Assembly (NCBI GenBank): GCA_963779225.1
Contig: CAVZWW010000003.1
Span: 310,001 to 374,000 of the forward strand
Length of the DNA stretch: 64,000 bases
Reading direction: 5' to 3'
From: CAVPCZ01 sp963779225
Lineage (GTDB): Bacteria; Bacteroidota; Ignavibacteria; UBA10030; UBA6906
This document shows positions 32,726 through 41,979 of this stretch, piece after piece (positions within the stretch are counted from its first letter, which is position 1; every line of letters begins with the position of its first letter). Under the pieces are notes generated by a model, which worked only from the letters and a program-made list of their open reading frames with translations, was not told where the DNA came from and did no database searches. A program made the position numbers and the translations under genes.

Positions 32726-34429
32726 ATGAAGAAACAGCGTGCCACGCGGGTATCGCCCCCCAAGAAAAGGCGCCGCACAACACCGCGCCCTCCTGCGGGT
32801 ACGTCTCCGGTCCTGGAAGTCCTCCAGCGCAACATTCTTTTCCGTGATGTAAACAGAACCACGATCACCCGCAGCATGAAACATTTCACCGAACGCGCGT
32901 TTCATGCGGGTGATCTTATCTTCGACGAATATTCAAAAGGCCGCGAGCTGTTCCTGCTATGCAGCGGCAGGGTGCGCATTAAGAAATATACGAAATTCGG
33001 CGTCGAATCGTTGCTCGCCGTGCTGCATCCCGGCGACTTCTTTGGCGAGATGTCGCTCATCGACGGTCTTCCCCGATCGGCACGGGCCGACGCCATGGAC
33101 GATTGTCTCGTGCTCACGCTGACCGCCGAGAAGTACCGCACACTTGTTCATCAGAATCGTCAGGTCGCCCTCAACCTGCTCAACAATCTGGCGGTCCGTC
33201 TCCGTACGATGGATCAGACGTTCGTAATGGAACTCGGCCGGAACGCCCTGGCATCGAAGAGTAAGCTGGACAAGCTCCAAATGCTGATCGAGGCCAGCAA
33301 GATCGTGAATTCCGCCATCGACCTGGATACACTCCTCGGGTTGATTCTGGATGTCGCTGCCCGGAGTATCGCCGCCGACCGCGGAACACTCTACCTGGTG
33401 GACCACAAGACAGAGGAGCTCTGGTCGAAGATCGCCCAGGGCGACGGCATGATCGAGATCCGTCTGCCCATGGGCAAGGGGCTCGCAGGGTACGTGGGCC
33501 GGACCGGCGAAGTGGTCAATATCACCGACGCCTACCGGGACACCCGGTTCAATCCCGAGATCGACCGGAAGAGCGGCTACACCACGCAGACAGTCCTCTG
33601 TATGCCGATGCGGAACAAAGAAGGCACGATTGTAGGAGTTTTTCAGTTCTTGAACAAGCGCACGGGGCTTTTTGGACCGGAAGATGAGGCCTTTATCGAC
33701 GCTCTTTCGGTTCACGCGGCAATGGCCATTGAAAATGCGCGCGTGGCACTGGATATGGTCCAGAATGAGCGTTTGGCCGCCATCGGCAGAATGGCAGCCA
33801 CAATTTTGCATGACATCAAGAATCCGATGGGGACGCTTCGGCTGTACGCCGGACAGATCAAAAAGAAGACTGTCTCACCGGACGAAGCCCGGATGGCCGA
33901 TGAGATGATCCGGCAGGTGGACCGTCTCACAGCCATAACGCAGGAAATCCTGGATTTTGCCCGTGGTGTGAGTCAGGTGCATCTTGACACTGTCCAGCTC
34001 GGCGATGTATTCAATCATATCCTTCCGTTCCTGGAAACGGACCTGAACATCAGGAATATTACCCTGATCCGCAGGTTCGACTACACGGGTTCGTGCATGC
34101 TGGACGTGGAGAAATTCACGCGGGTCCTGTACAATCTCACAGGAAACGCCGCCGATGCGATGCCGGACGGGGGGACACTGACAATCCGGACCCGCACCGT
34201 TGACACGCTGCTTGCTGTTGAGGTGACGGACACCGGGATTGGCATCCCCGAGGAGATCCGGGGCCGCCTCTTTGAGCCCTTTTTCACGCAGGGGAAGAAG
34301 CACGGAACAGGCCTTGGACTATCGATTGTCCGGAAGATAATTGAAGACCACCATGGCCGGGTGGAGGTCGAGAGTGTCCCCGGGAGTGGCTCCACGTTCC
34401 GCGTCCTTCTCCCGCTTCCGCAATCTTAA
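32726..34429 (+). CDS. Soluble histidine kinase with cyclic nucleotide-binding and GAF domains
   Basis: A 567-residue cytoplasmic sensor kinase; numbers are from the ATG at 32726. After a basic N terminus, a CNMP-binding fold covers about 36-155 (PGDFFGEMSLIDGLPRSARADA). A GAF domain covers about 185-340. A HisKA-like dimerisation helix carries the phosphoryl histidine in ATILHDIKNPMG (H362). The ATPase domain shows an N box (NLTGNAADAM), DTGIGIPEE and GTGLGLSIV. No receiver domain or response regulator gene is adjacent. It likely integrates a nucleotide or small-molecule signal and phosphorylates a regulator elsewhere. A TTG nine bases upstream is in frame but is overlapped by the promoter. 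It is divergent from the ABC exporter. Confidence 0.9.
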   Translation: MKKQRATRVSPPKKRRRTTPRPPAGTSPVLEVLQRNILFRDVNRTTITRSMKHFTERAFHAGDLIFDEYSKGRELFLLCSGRVRIKKYTKFGVESLLAVLHPGDFFGEMSLIDGLPRSARADAMDDCLVLTLTAEKYRTLVHQNRQVALNLLNNLAVRLRTMDQTFVMELGRNALASKSKLDKLQMLIEASKIVNSAIDLDTLLGLILDVAARSIAADRGTLYLVDHKTEELWSKIAQGDGMIEIRLPMGKGLAGYVGRTGEVVNITDAYRDTRFNPEIDRKSGYTTQTVLCMPMRNKEGTIVGVFQFLNKRTGLFGPEDEAFIDALSVHAAMAIENARVALDMVQNERLAAIGRMAATILHDIKNPMGTLRLYAGQIKKKTVSPDEARMADEMIRQVDRLTAITQEILDFARGVSQVHLDTVQLGDVFNHILPFLETDLNIRNITLIRRFDYTGSCMLDVEKFTRVLYNLTGNAADAMPDGGTLTIRTRTVDTLLAVEVTDTGIGIPEEIRGRLFEPFFTQGKKHGTGLGLSIVRKIIEDHHGRVEVESVPGSGSTFRVLLPLPQS

Positions 34430-34453
34430 ACACAGCCCTTTCCTGACTCCTGC

Positions 34454-34482
34454 TTGGAAGTCGTACGGTTTTTCCATATATT
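34454..34482 (+). promoter_or_regulatory. Sigma70-like promoter upstream of tRNA-Leu and tig-clpP-clpX
   Basis: TTGGAA (34454-34459) and TATATT (34477-34482) are 17 bases apart, 73 bases before the mature tRNA. A run of nine G (34521-34529) lies in the leader. Confidence 0.55.
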
Positions 34483-34555
34483 TAACTGCTTTTCCGTATT
34501 CGGTCGTTTTTCGGTAGGGAGGGGGGGGGATTCCCGCCGGCCGATCGGTTTCGGA

Positions 34556-34637
34556 GGGCATATGGCGGAATTGGCAGACGCGCTAGACTTAGGATCTAGT
34601 GGAGTAATCCGTGAGGGTTCGAGTCCCCCTATGCCCA
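34556..34637 (+). tRNA. tRNA-Leu, anticodon UAG
   Basis: The acceptor arm GGGCATA (34556-34562) pairs with TATGCCC (34630-34636). The anticodon stem CTAGA/TCTAG encloses the loop CTTAGGA, giving anticodon TAG (34590-34592), which reads CUA and probably other CUN leucine codons. A variable arm and a GGTTCGAGTCC T-loop follow, as in a class II tRNA of 82 bases. The discriminator is A37; the next bases are CCG, so the 3' CCA is not fully encoded. The trigger factor gene starts 94 bases later. Confidence 0.95.
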
Positions 34638-34730
34638 CCGAGTCTGGGCCGACGAGTGTCGTCGTGCCGCAACAACCGGTTGGGCGATACATGCGGTCGC
34701 CCGCCATGATCATCAGGAAGGGACTGTGCT

Positions 34731-36008
34731 GTGCAGGTTACGATCAATACACTCTCCGAGGTCCAGCAGGAAGCCGAGATCCGGCTCACCAACGAGGAGC
34801 TCCAGCCTCATTTCGAGCAGGCGTACACGAAGTATCGCGCCAAGGTCGAACTCAAGGGATTCCGCAAAGGCAAGGCGCCGATGGACATGATAAGGCGGAT
34901 CTACGGAGAAGCTATCGAGCATGAAGCCCTGGACACGATTGCCAACGATGTCTTTCACCGGGCCATGGATGAGCGGAACATCCGTCCACTGGGAACGCCG
35001 TCGATGGTGGACATGGATTTCAAGCGCGGGTCTCACGTGCAGTTCAAGGTGCAGTACGAAGTGAAGCCGGCGGTGGAACTGAAGACCTACAAAGGGATTG
35101 CCGCGGAGCGTCCGATTCATCCGATCACCGATGCAGAGGTCGAGGACGAAATTCAGCAGCTCCGTAAGATCCACAGCTCGACGGCGCCTGCCGACTCGGC
35201 TGCGGACGACGAGCATATTATTACCGCCGAAGTGCAGGAGCTGGATGAAACGGGGACGCCGCTGGTCGGCCGGAAGTCGCCGGGCATGCGGTTCTATCTG
35301 GCCGACACCACACTGGCGCCTGAAATCCACGAAGTGCTGCGCGACGCCCGCGTGGGTGAGCCCGTAACCGTGAAGACACTCTCGAAACACGGCGATCATG
35401 AGCACACCCTCCATCTGTCCATCACTCCAAAAAAGATCGAGAAGGTGACCCTGCCCCCATTCGACGGGGAGCTGGTCAAGAAGGTCACGCACGATGCCGT
35501 GGCATCCCCCGAGGAATTCCGTGCGTCCATGCGGAAGGATCTGGAACGGTACTGGATCGAACGGGCCGACGGCAAGGTGACCGACGACATCGCAAACGAA
35601 ATCGTCCGCGCCCACGATTTCCCTGTTCCTGATGCCATGGTGGAGGTGTTTCTGGATTCCTTTGTCGAGGAGATCCGGGAGCGATCAAGAGACCGTCAGC
35701 TTCCGGCCGGGTTTGATGAAAAGAAATTCCGGGAGGAACGGCGTGTGTATGCCGTCTGGCAGGCAAAATGGATGCTGCTGAGGGAACAGATAGCGGCAAA
35801 GGAGCAGATTACGGTGACCGATGAGGACATCGAACAGCTCGCACAACAGGAAGCGGTGCGCACAGGCCTCACTGCCGACAAGCTGCTTCCGCACTACAAG
35901 AAATCCGATGCCGTGCGGGAACGCATTCTGTCGGGCAAGATCACGGCTTTTCTCCGCGAGCATGCCCGTATCACGGACAAGGAAGTACAGGAGCCACGAG
36001 AAGCATGA
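34731..36008 (+). CDS. tig: Trigger factor chaperone
   Basis: A 425-residue trigger factor starting with GTG, preceded by AGGAAGGGA. The ribosome-binding signature GFRKGKAP is at 43-50. The middle part (about 150-240) occupies the place of the FKBP-type prolyl isomerase domain but keeps little of its active-site pattern, so isomerase activity is doubtful. The C-terminal region (about 245-420) is helical, as expected for the chaperone arms. It binds nascent chains at the ribosome exit. It is the first protein gene after tRNA-Leu and its stop overlaps a possible clpP start region, as in the common tig-clpP-clpX order. Confidence 0.92.
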   Translation: MQVTINTLSEVQQEAEIRLTNEELQPHFEQAYTKYRAKVELKGFRKGKAPMDMIRRIYGEAIEHEALDTIANDVFHRAMDERNIRPLGTPSMVDMDFKRGSHVQFKVQYEVKPAVELKTYKGIAAERPIHPITDAEVEDEIQQLRKIHSSTAPADSAADDEHIITAEVQELDETGTPLVGRKSPGMRFYLADTTLAPEIHEVLRDARVGEPVTVKTLSKHGDHEHTLHLSITPKKIEKVTLPPFDGELVKKVTHDAVASPEEFRASMRKDLERYWIERADGKVTDDIANEIVRAHDFPVPDAMVEVFLDSFVEEIRERSRDRQLPAGFDEKKFREERRVYAVWQAKWMLLREQIAAKEQITVTDEDIEQLAQQEAVRTGLTADKLLPHYKKSDAVRERILSGKITAFLREHARITDKEVQEPREA

Positions 36009-36025
36009 TTACACGGAGGAACACC

Positions 36026-36646
36026 ATGGTATACGGAGATCACCAGAGCCAGCTTGTCCCTATGGTAGTGGAACAGACCGGCCGTGGCGAACGCGCATAT
36101 GATATATTTTCCCGGTTACTGAAGGAGCGGATCGTCTTCATCGGCACGCCCATCGATGACACGGTGGCGAGCCTGACGATTGCACAGATGCTGTTCCTGG
36201 AATCGGAAGATCCGGACAAGGACATCAATGTGTACATCAATTCCCCGGGCGGGAGTGTTTCGTCGGGTCTGGCAATTTACGACACGATGCAGTATATCCG
36301 GCCGGACGTTGCGACCATTTGTATCGGCATGGCGGCCAGCATGGGAGCGGTGTTGCTCGCGGGGGGGAGCAAGGGAAAGCGATCGGCGCTCCCCAACTCG
36401 CGCATCATGATCCACCAGCCGTGGGGCGGCGTGCAGGGGACCGCATCCGACATCAGCATCCAGGCTGAAGAGATTCTCCGGACAAAAAAGCGGCTGAACG
36501 AGATTCTCGCCCAGCATTGCGGCCAGCCCCTGGAAACGATCGAAAGAGACACGGATCGCGATCGCTATATGTCCGCCGACGAATCCCGGGCCTACGGCCT
36601 GATTGACAACGTCTTCGTCAAGAAAGAACGAGAACCCCGCAAGTAG
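36026..36646 (+). CDS. clpP: ATP-dependent Clp protease proteolytic subunit ClpP
   Basis: A 206-residue ClpP with the full catalytic triad: S105 in GMAASMGAVL, H130 in RIMIHQP and D179 in ERDTDRDRYM. The N-terminal VPMVVEQTGRGERAYDI and the INSPGGSV oxyanion segment are present. It forms the barrel-shaped protease that degrades proteins delivered by ClpX, encoded next. I start it at the ATG at 36026, which has a strong GGAGG six bases upstream, and not at the ATG at 36005 that overlaps the tig stop. No propeptide is evident. Confidence 0.97.
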   Translation: MVYGDHQSQLVPMVVEQTGRGERAYDIFSRLLKERIVFIGTPIDDTVASLTIAQMLFLESEDPDKDINVYINSPGGSVSSGLAIYDTMQYIRPDVATICIGMAASMGAVLLAGGSKGKRSALPNSRIMIHQPWGGVQGTASDISIQAEEILRTKKRLNEILAQHCGQPLETIERDTDRDRYMSADESRAYGLIDNVFVKKEREPRK

Positions 36647-36665
36647 AATCCACTGTGGAACAGCC

Positions 36666-37925
36666 ATGACACAGCGTACCAAGAGCAGCGACAAGATTCA
36701 CTGTTCCTTCTGCGGGCGAACGCCTGAAGAGGTGCAGAGCATCATTGCAGGACCGGACGTCTACATCTGCGACATTTGCGTCTCGAGCTCGGTCGACATC
36801 ATCCGCAACAACCTTGCCGCCTTCACCTCGCGGCGCGGCCCGCGGTCGGGCCTCACACCCCCGCAAATCAAAAAGGCTCTGGACGACTATGTCATCGGAC
36901 AGGAACACGCCAAGAAGACGCTCGCCGTGGCGGTCTATAACCACTACAAACGTATCGATGCGCGGGACCATCTTTTCGAGCTTGACGATGTCGAAATAGA
37001 AAAAACCAACATCCTGTTGATCGGGCCCACCGGCACCGGGAAAACCCTGCTGGCCCAGACGCTGTCGAAGATCCTGGATCTGCCGTTCGCCATCGCCGAT
37101 GCCACGACGCTCACCGAGGCGGGATATGTCGGGGACGACGTGGAGACCATTCTCGTGCATCTGCTCCAGAATGCCGAGTACAACGTCGAAAAGGCCGAAC
37201 GGGGGATTGTCTACATCGATGAGATCGATAAAATCGCCCGCAAGAGCGAAAGCGCTTCGATCACGCGCGATGTGTCGGGCGAAGGCGTGCAGCAAGCCCT
37301 GTTGAAAATCCTGGAAGGTACCATCGCCGGCGTTCCTCCGAAAGGAGGGCGAAAACACCCCGAGCAAAGCCTGATCAACATCAATACGCGCAACATCCTG
37401 TTTATATGCGGTGGTGCGTTCGAAGGGCTCGACAAGATCGTCGCGCGCCGTGTCAACAAGAATCCGATCGGGTTCGGCGCGGAAATCAAGGGGAAGAAGG
37501 ACTCCCATCCGGACGAGTACCTTCAGATGGTCCAGCCCGAGGACCTGATCAAATTCGGCCTGATCCCCGAATTTGTGGGACGGCTGCCGCTCATTTCCTC
37601 GTTACACGCGCTCAGCGAAGAGGCCCTGCAAAACATCCTTACCGAGCCGAAGAATGCGATCGTGAAACAGTATGCGAAGCTCTTCCGTATGGAAGGGGTG
37701 GACCTGGTGTTCGAAGAGCCGGCGTTGAAGTCGGTGGTGCTGAAAGCGATGGAGAGGGGAACGGGAGCGCGGGCGCTGCGGTCGATCCTCGAGGAAATCA
37801 TGATGGAAATTATGTACAGTCTTCCGGAGAAGCGCAACGTTGCCAACTGCACCATCACGCGCGACGTCATCCTCCGCAAGAAGGAGCCTCTGTATAAGTA
37901 CGAAGAACAGAAACAATCGGCGTAG
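36666..37925 (+). CDS. clpX: ATP-dependent Clp protease ATPase subunit ClpX
   Basis: A 419-residue ClpX. The N-terminal zinc-binding domain has C13, C16, C35 and C38 (CSFCG and CDIC). The AAA+ domain has Walker A GPTGTGKT (120-127), Walker B with YIDEIDKIA, and the pore loop GYVG. The ClpP-docking IGF loop is present in NPIGFGAEIKG. It unfolds tagged substrates and feeds them to ClpP. The ATG at 36666 starts the zinc domain at the expected distance; an upstream in-frame start at 36603 lies inside clpP. The stop codon sits at the edge of a stem-loop shared with the convergent lptD. Confidence 0.97.
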   Translation: MTQRTKSSDKIHCSFCGRTPEEVQSIIAGPDVYICDICVSSSVDIIRNNLAAFTSRRGPRSGLTPPQIKKALDDYVIGQEHAKKTLAVAVYNHYKRIDARDHLFELDDVEIEKTNILLIGPTGTGKTLLAQTLSKILDLPFAIADATTLTEAGYVGDDVETILVHLLQNAEYNVEKAERGIVYIDEIDKIARKSESASITRDVSGEGVQQALLKILEGTIAGVPPKGGRKHPEQSLININTRNILFICGGAFEGLDKIVARRVNKNPIGFGAEIKGKKDSHPDEYLQMVQPEDLIKFGLIPEFVGRLPLISSLHALSEEALQNILTEPKNAIVKQYAKLFRMEGVDLVFEEPALKSVVLKAMERGTGARALRSILEEIMMEIMYSLPEKRNVANCTITRDVILRKKEPLYKYEEQKQSA

Positions 37926-37945
37926 GGCAACCGGTCCGGTTGCCC
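37925..37945. terminator. Stem-loop between convergent clpX and lptD
   Basis: GGGCAACCG (37925-37933) pairs with CGGTTGCCC (37937-37945) with a 3-base loop. It starts at the last base of the clpX stop and ends 5 bases from the lptD stop, so it could act on both strands. Neither side has a T-tract. Confidence 0.5.
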
Positions 37946-37949
37946 CGCG

Positions 37950-40655
37950 TCAGTAGATATTCCTCGCACTCTCCTGCTTGGTCAGTTTTACATCCTGCAG
38001 CTGCGGTGACTTCAGACGGATTTCCAGACGGTAGTTCTGATAGGCACCCGAGGGTACCCACACAAAGTTCATTTCCCAGCAATGGAGATCGCGGTACACC
38101 GTGATCTGCGGCGCGGCGACTTGCAGATTCCTCAGATCGTAGCTCGTGCTTGCGCTGATTTTCCAGTTTTCGGTAAGGTTGAACCCCAGGGCGCCGGCGA
38201 TCGTGGAATTGATATACTTGACCCGTGGATCTCCCGGCTGGCTCTGGTTGAAATTCCAGGTGAGATCCAGGTTCCACGGGATGCTGAAATCAGGCACCTC
38301 CTGATCGAATAGCCCGACATATCCCCCCCGTTCCGCCTGGCGAAGTGAGTCTTCCGGGGAACGTATAGGACCCGACGAGGTACTCTTCTTCTCCCCGCTC
38401 AGCCGTGTGCCGATACTGATTGAAAAACCGGTCAGATCGCCGAATCGCCCCTCTTCACTCAGCAGGAATTTGTTCACGCGACGCCCGGAAGTGGATTGCC
38501 CTCCGTCATTACCGGCCTGGTACTGATAGAGGTTGTACCGCGCGTTCCCGCCGATGTTCAACCACTGTCCCACACTTGTACGAAAACCCACGTTGACCTC
38601 GTCGAACTTCAGACTGTCCCGCGCCAGATTGTACGATGTGGAAAGATCCAGATTCAGAAGCTGGAACTTGTTTTCCCGGTCCGAGGTATCGTCCACGGCC
38701 GTTTTCATTTCGAAGACATTGGCGATGCGCATGGAAATCGCCTGCCGCCCCTCCGACGGCGCACCGCCGAATACTTCCTTTTCATACCGGCTGTACCGCT
38801 GGACGGTGCCGTTTGCATCAACATAAGTGTCGTAGTAGCCGTATTCATCCCTGCTGAAATCCGGCTGGTAGGTGTAGGAAATACTGGGAATGATCTGGTG
38901 CCGGATGCCCTTGATCCCCAGGATGCCCGGCTGGAAGATGCCGTACAGCTTCGTGCTGGCAGACACACCCATGTCAAAGTAGCGGACCGCCTTAACCGCT
39001 TCGACGTCATGCGTGCTCACGGTGCTGTCGGCAGGATTATATTCACGATCGATATGTTTGTTGTACCATTTTTCCGTGTAGTTGAAAAACGGGGAGATGG
39101 TGATATGTCCCGCTTTCGGCGGAGCATTGATCGCCAGGGTGTGTATCACACCCTGGCGCGCGTCAACCAGCTTGGTGCTATCGAGCTGCAACGACGTGGT
39201 CCGGCTGTTCAGAAACTGTCCGTTGTACGACATGCCGATCAGTTCATACCATCGCCGCACACCGCCGGGATCGTTTCCTTTTCCCGACCGGAAGGGGAAG
39301 TTCTGATTGCTGTTGAAGCTGATGCCTGGGAGTATTTCGCTCAGCTCCACACTGCCCGGCACCGCCTGCAGATTCTGGTCGCGCCGGATGTTGATGGACA
39401 TGCTGTTTGGCGTTCCCTCCCAGAATTTCGTGAGGGTGGCGTTTGAAATAACGTTTTGACGCAGGAGCTCATTCAGATTGTTGCTCGTATTCTGATAGTA
39501 GGAGCCGCTGGTGAAGGTCATGTCCACCACCAGCCGTGTGCTGGGATTGAAATCCTGGTTGTGTCCGAAACGGAAATTGAAGACATTCTGTTGCGAAAAC
39601 CCCGGATCCATTTCCTCCCCGTCCTCAATATGCCCGTATGACCCGCTGATGTAGCCGGTATAGTTGTACCGGAGCGCGTACCGGTAGTCTCCATAAAGCG
39701 TATAGCTGCCCAGGGTATACGCGTCGGTCCTGACGGTGAAGTCCATATAGTCGTTTATCGCCCAGTAGTATCCCAGATGCAGCAGGTAATGCCCGCGGTC
39801 GCTTTCCCCGAAGGCCGGAGCGATGAGCCCGGAACGACGGCCCTGTTCACTGGGGAAAACACCGAACGGCAGGGCGAAGACCGGCACATCTGAAATATAG
39901 AGGTATATCGGCCGAGCGATCACTTTGTCGCGCACGATGACCTTCATGGTCGGACTCCCGAAGTAGTAGTGCGGGTGGTCAAGTTCGCAGGTGGTAAAAC
40001 GGCCGGATTGCACATACAACACGTTGGTTTCGGTTTTTTTTATCGCATCACCATAGTACAGACCGCGTTCAAGTTCCGTTTTGCCGAAATCGATCCGTCC
40101 TTTCTTTGTCGCGAAGTTGTACGCAATTTCCGAACCCCGGTAGGTGTCTTTGCCATCGATCAGATCGGGCAGTCCTTTCATCTGCTGCGCGCTGGTGTCG
40201 GAAGTGTCCCGCGTGCCCCGGGCATTCAGCAGCGACGTGGTCCAGTTAATGTCTATCACCGAAGCTTTGAGCCCCAGCTCCTTGTACGCAATCGAAGAGT
40301 TGCCGTGCAGATACATGGTACGGGCCGAAAGGTCGTAGAGGACGGAATCAACAGCCGCATAGGTGACAACAGAGTCGATGCCGGAACGGGGTTGCCCGGA
40401 CAGTGTGTCGGCGTGGGCGATTGTCGTATCAGATGGAACGGAAAGGGTATCGTTTGCCACGCGCAGGGTATCCGGGTGCCGGAGATTCTGAGAGAAGACG
40501 GCACCATGCAGGAAAAGAAGAACGGCAAGGAGAGGCAGAAGAACGCCCGGAGATGTGCCGCACGGCATATACCTGTACGGACAGGCCTTCCGCGTCAGGG
40601 GGGAGGTGGAAGTACGTGTCGCCGACTGATCGTTATGACGCGGACCTCCGTTCAT
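37950..40655 (-). CDS. lptD: LPS-assembly protein LptD-like outer membrane protein
   Basis: A protein of about 901 residues. A hydrophobic segment, probably the signal peptide, begins near the second candidate start (MPCGTSPGVLLPLLAVLLFLHG), then comes an OstA/LptA-like beta-jellyroll (about 80-230; VLYDLSARTMYLHGNSSIAYKE, FTTCELDHPHYYF). A long beta-barrel rich in aromatic, alternating strands follows to the C terminus, with LptD-like FALPFGVFPSEQGRRSGLIAPAFG. LptD inserts lipopolysaccharide into the outer leaflet. Start uncertain: ATG 40655 (used here, right after rarA) or ATG 40568, which would put the hydrophobic segment at the very N terminus. Only two or so cysteines remain in the mature part, so the disulfide pattern of enterobacterial LptD is absent. 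Confidence 0.85.
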   Translation of the reverse strand: MNGGPRHNDQSATRTSTSPLTRKACPYRYMPCGTSPGVLLPLLAVLLFLHGAVFSQNLRHPDTLRVANDTLSVPSDTTIAHADTLSGQPRSGIDSVVTYAAVDSVLYDLSARTMYLHGNSSIAYKELGLKASVIDINWTTSLLNARGTRDTSDTSAQQMKGLPDLIDGKDTYRGSEIAYNFATKKGRIDFGKTELERGLYYGDAIKKTETNVLYVQSGRFTTCELDHPHYYFGSPTMKVIVRDKVIARPIYLYISDVPVFALPFGVFPSEQGRRSGLIAPAFGESDRGHYLLHLGYYWAINDYMDFTVRTDAYTLGSYTLYGDYRYALRYNYTGYISGSYGHIEDGEEMDPGFSQQNVFNFRFGHNQDFNPSTRLVVDMTFTSGSYYQNTSNNLNELLRQNVISNATLTKFWEGTPNSMSINIRRDQNLQAVPGSVELSEILPGISFNSNQNFPFRSGKGNDPGGVRRWYELIGMSYNGQFLNSRTTSLQLDSTKLVDARQGVIHTLAINAPPKAGHITISPFFNYTEKWYNKHIDREYNPADSTVSTHDVEAVKAVRYFDMGVSASTKLYGIFQPGILGIKGIRHQIIPSISYTYQPDFSRDEYGYYDTYVDANGTVQRYSRYEKEVFGGAPSEGRQAISMRIANVFEMKTAVDDTSDRENKFQLLNLDLSTSYNLARDSLKFDEVNVGFRTSVGQWLNIGGNARYNLYQYQAGNDGGQSTSGRRVNKFLLSEEGRFGDLTGFSISIGTRLSGEKKSTSSGPIRSPEDSLRQAERGGYVGLFDQEVPDFSIPWNLDLTWNFNQSQPGDPRVKYINSTIAGALGFNLTENWKISASTSYDLRNLQVAAPQITVYRDLHCWEMNFVWVPSGAYQNYRLEIRLKSPQLQDVKLTKQESARNIY

Positions 40656-40659
40656 CGTT

Positions 40660-41979
40660 TTACCGCTTCTTCTCGGGCCACCAGCGGTTGAGCCGGTCGC
40701 GAATTTCATGCTCCCTGCCGTTATCGGTCGGGCGGTAGTAGCGCTTTTCCGTCAATCCGTCGGGAAGGTATTGCTGTTGCACCACATGGCCCGGATAATC
40801 ATGAGCATACCGGTATTCGACGCCGTAGCCCAGGCCCTTGAGGAGGCCTGTGGGCGCATTGCGGAGATGCAGGGGTACGGTTGTATCCGCGCCCTGCCGG
40901 GCATCTTCAAGGGCTTCTTTGATGGCAAGGTACGCTGCGTTGCTTTTGGGCGCCGAAGCGAGATAGGTCGCACACTGCGCGAGGATGATCCGTGCTTCGG
41001 GCATCCCGACGTAGTCCACAGCCGTAAATGCGGTTGTAGCAAGAGTGATCCCGTAGGGATCCGCATTGCCGATGTCTTCAGAGGCCAGGACAATCATCCG
41101 GCGTGCGATGAACTTCGGGTCCTCTCCCCCATCCAGCATCCGGGCCATCCAGTAGATCGCCGCGTCCGGGTCGCTGCCCCGCACGCTCTTGATGAACGCC
41201 GATATGATATTATAGTGTTCTTCCCCCCCGTCATCGTACCGGGTCTGCTTTCGCTGGAAGGCGGCATCGAATGCCGCGCGTCCGACGGTGACCGGATCTG
41301 CCGGAGCGTGTTCGGTAAGGCGGATTGCCGTTTCGAGACCGTTCAACATTCTGCGGGCATCGCCGCCGGAGAGCAGAAAGAGCCTCTCACAATCCTCCAC
41401 CGTTACCGTGCGGCCGTTCAGCCAGGGATCGGTTTTGAGCGATTGGTCAAGAATGCTCTGCAAATGCCGGGCATCGAGCGGTTGCAGGACATACACACGA
41501 CAGCGGGAGAGGAGGGGAGGGATAACTTCGAAGGAAGGGTTTTCCGTTGTGGCCCCGACGAGGGTCACGAGTCCTTCCTCTACGCTGTGGAGGAGCGCAT
41601 CCTGCTGGGCCTTGTTGAAGCGATGGATTTCGTCGATAAACAGCATTGTCCGCCGGCCCCGGGCGCGGGCGATGGTGGCCCTGTCGAGAACAGTGCGCAC
41701 GTCTTTGACACCGGCGGTGACAGCGCTCAGCTGAAAGAAATCCGCATCGGTATGATGGGCGATCAGGCGGGCGAGAGTGGTCTTGCCGCTGCCCGGCGGA
41801 CCCCAGAGAATCATCGACGGCACCCGGCCGCGTTCGATGAGCACCCGGAGCGGCATTCCTTCGCCCAGCAATTGTTCCTGCCCGACGAATTCGGCGAGCG
41901 TCCGGGGGCGGACCCGTTCGGCCAGCGGCGCTTCCTCCCGCACGCCGGTCTCCCGTGCCGTCCCCTCAAAGAGATCCAT
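40660..41979 (-). CDS. rarA: Replication-associated recombination protein A (RarA/MgsA AAA ATPase)
   Basis: A 439-residue AAA+ protein related to clamp loaders. LAERVRPRTLAEFVGQEQLLG opens the ATPase core, Walker A GPPGSGKT is at 60-67, Walker B FIDEIHRFNKAQQDALL follows, and TLVGATTENPSFEV is the sensor 1 motif. The C-terminal MgsA domain is recognisable from RGSDPDAAIYWMARMLDGGEDPKFIARRMIVLASEDIGNADP-type sequence. RarA acts at stalled replication forks. Its ATG overlaps the stop of the septum-formation gene by one base. lptD follows 4 bases after its stop, making a divIC-like/rarA/lptD unit. Confidence 0.94.
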   Translation of the reverse strand: MDLFEGTARETGVREEAPLAERVRPRTLAEFVGQEQLLGEGMPLRVLIERGRVPSMILWGPPGSGKTTLARLIAHHTDADFFQLSAVTAGVKDVRTVLDRATIARARGRRTMLFIDEIHRFNKAQQDALLHSVEEGLVTLVGATTENPSFEVIPPLLSRCRVYVLQPLDARHLQSILDQSLKTDPWLNGRTVTVEDCERLFLLSGGDARRMLNGLETAIRLTEHAPADPVTVGRAAFDAAFQRKQTRYDDGGEEHYNIISAFIKSVRGSDPDAAIYWMARMLDGGEDPKFIARRMIVLASEDIGNADPYGITLATTAFTAVDYVGMPEARIILAQCATYLASAPKSNAAYLAIKEALEDARQGADTTVPLHLRNAPTGLLKGLGYGVEYRYAHDYPGHVVQQQYLPDGLTEKRYYRPTDNGREHEIRDRLNRWWPEKKR

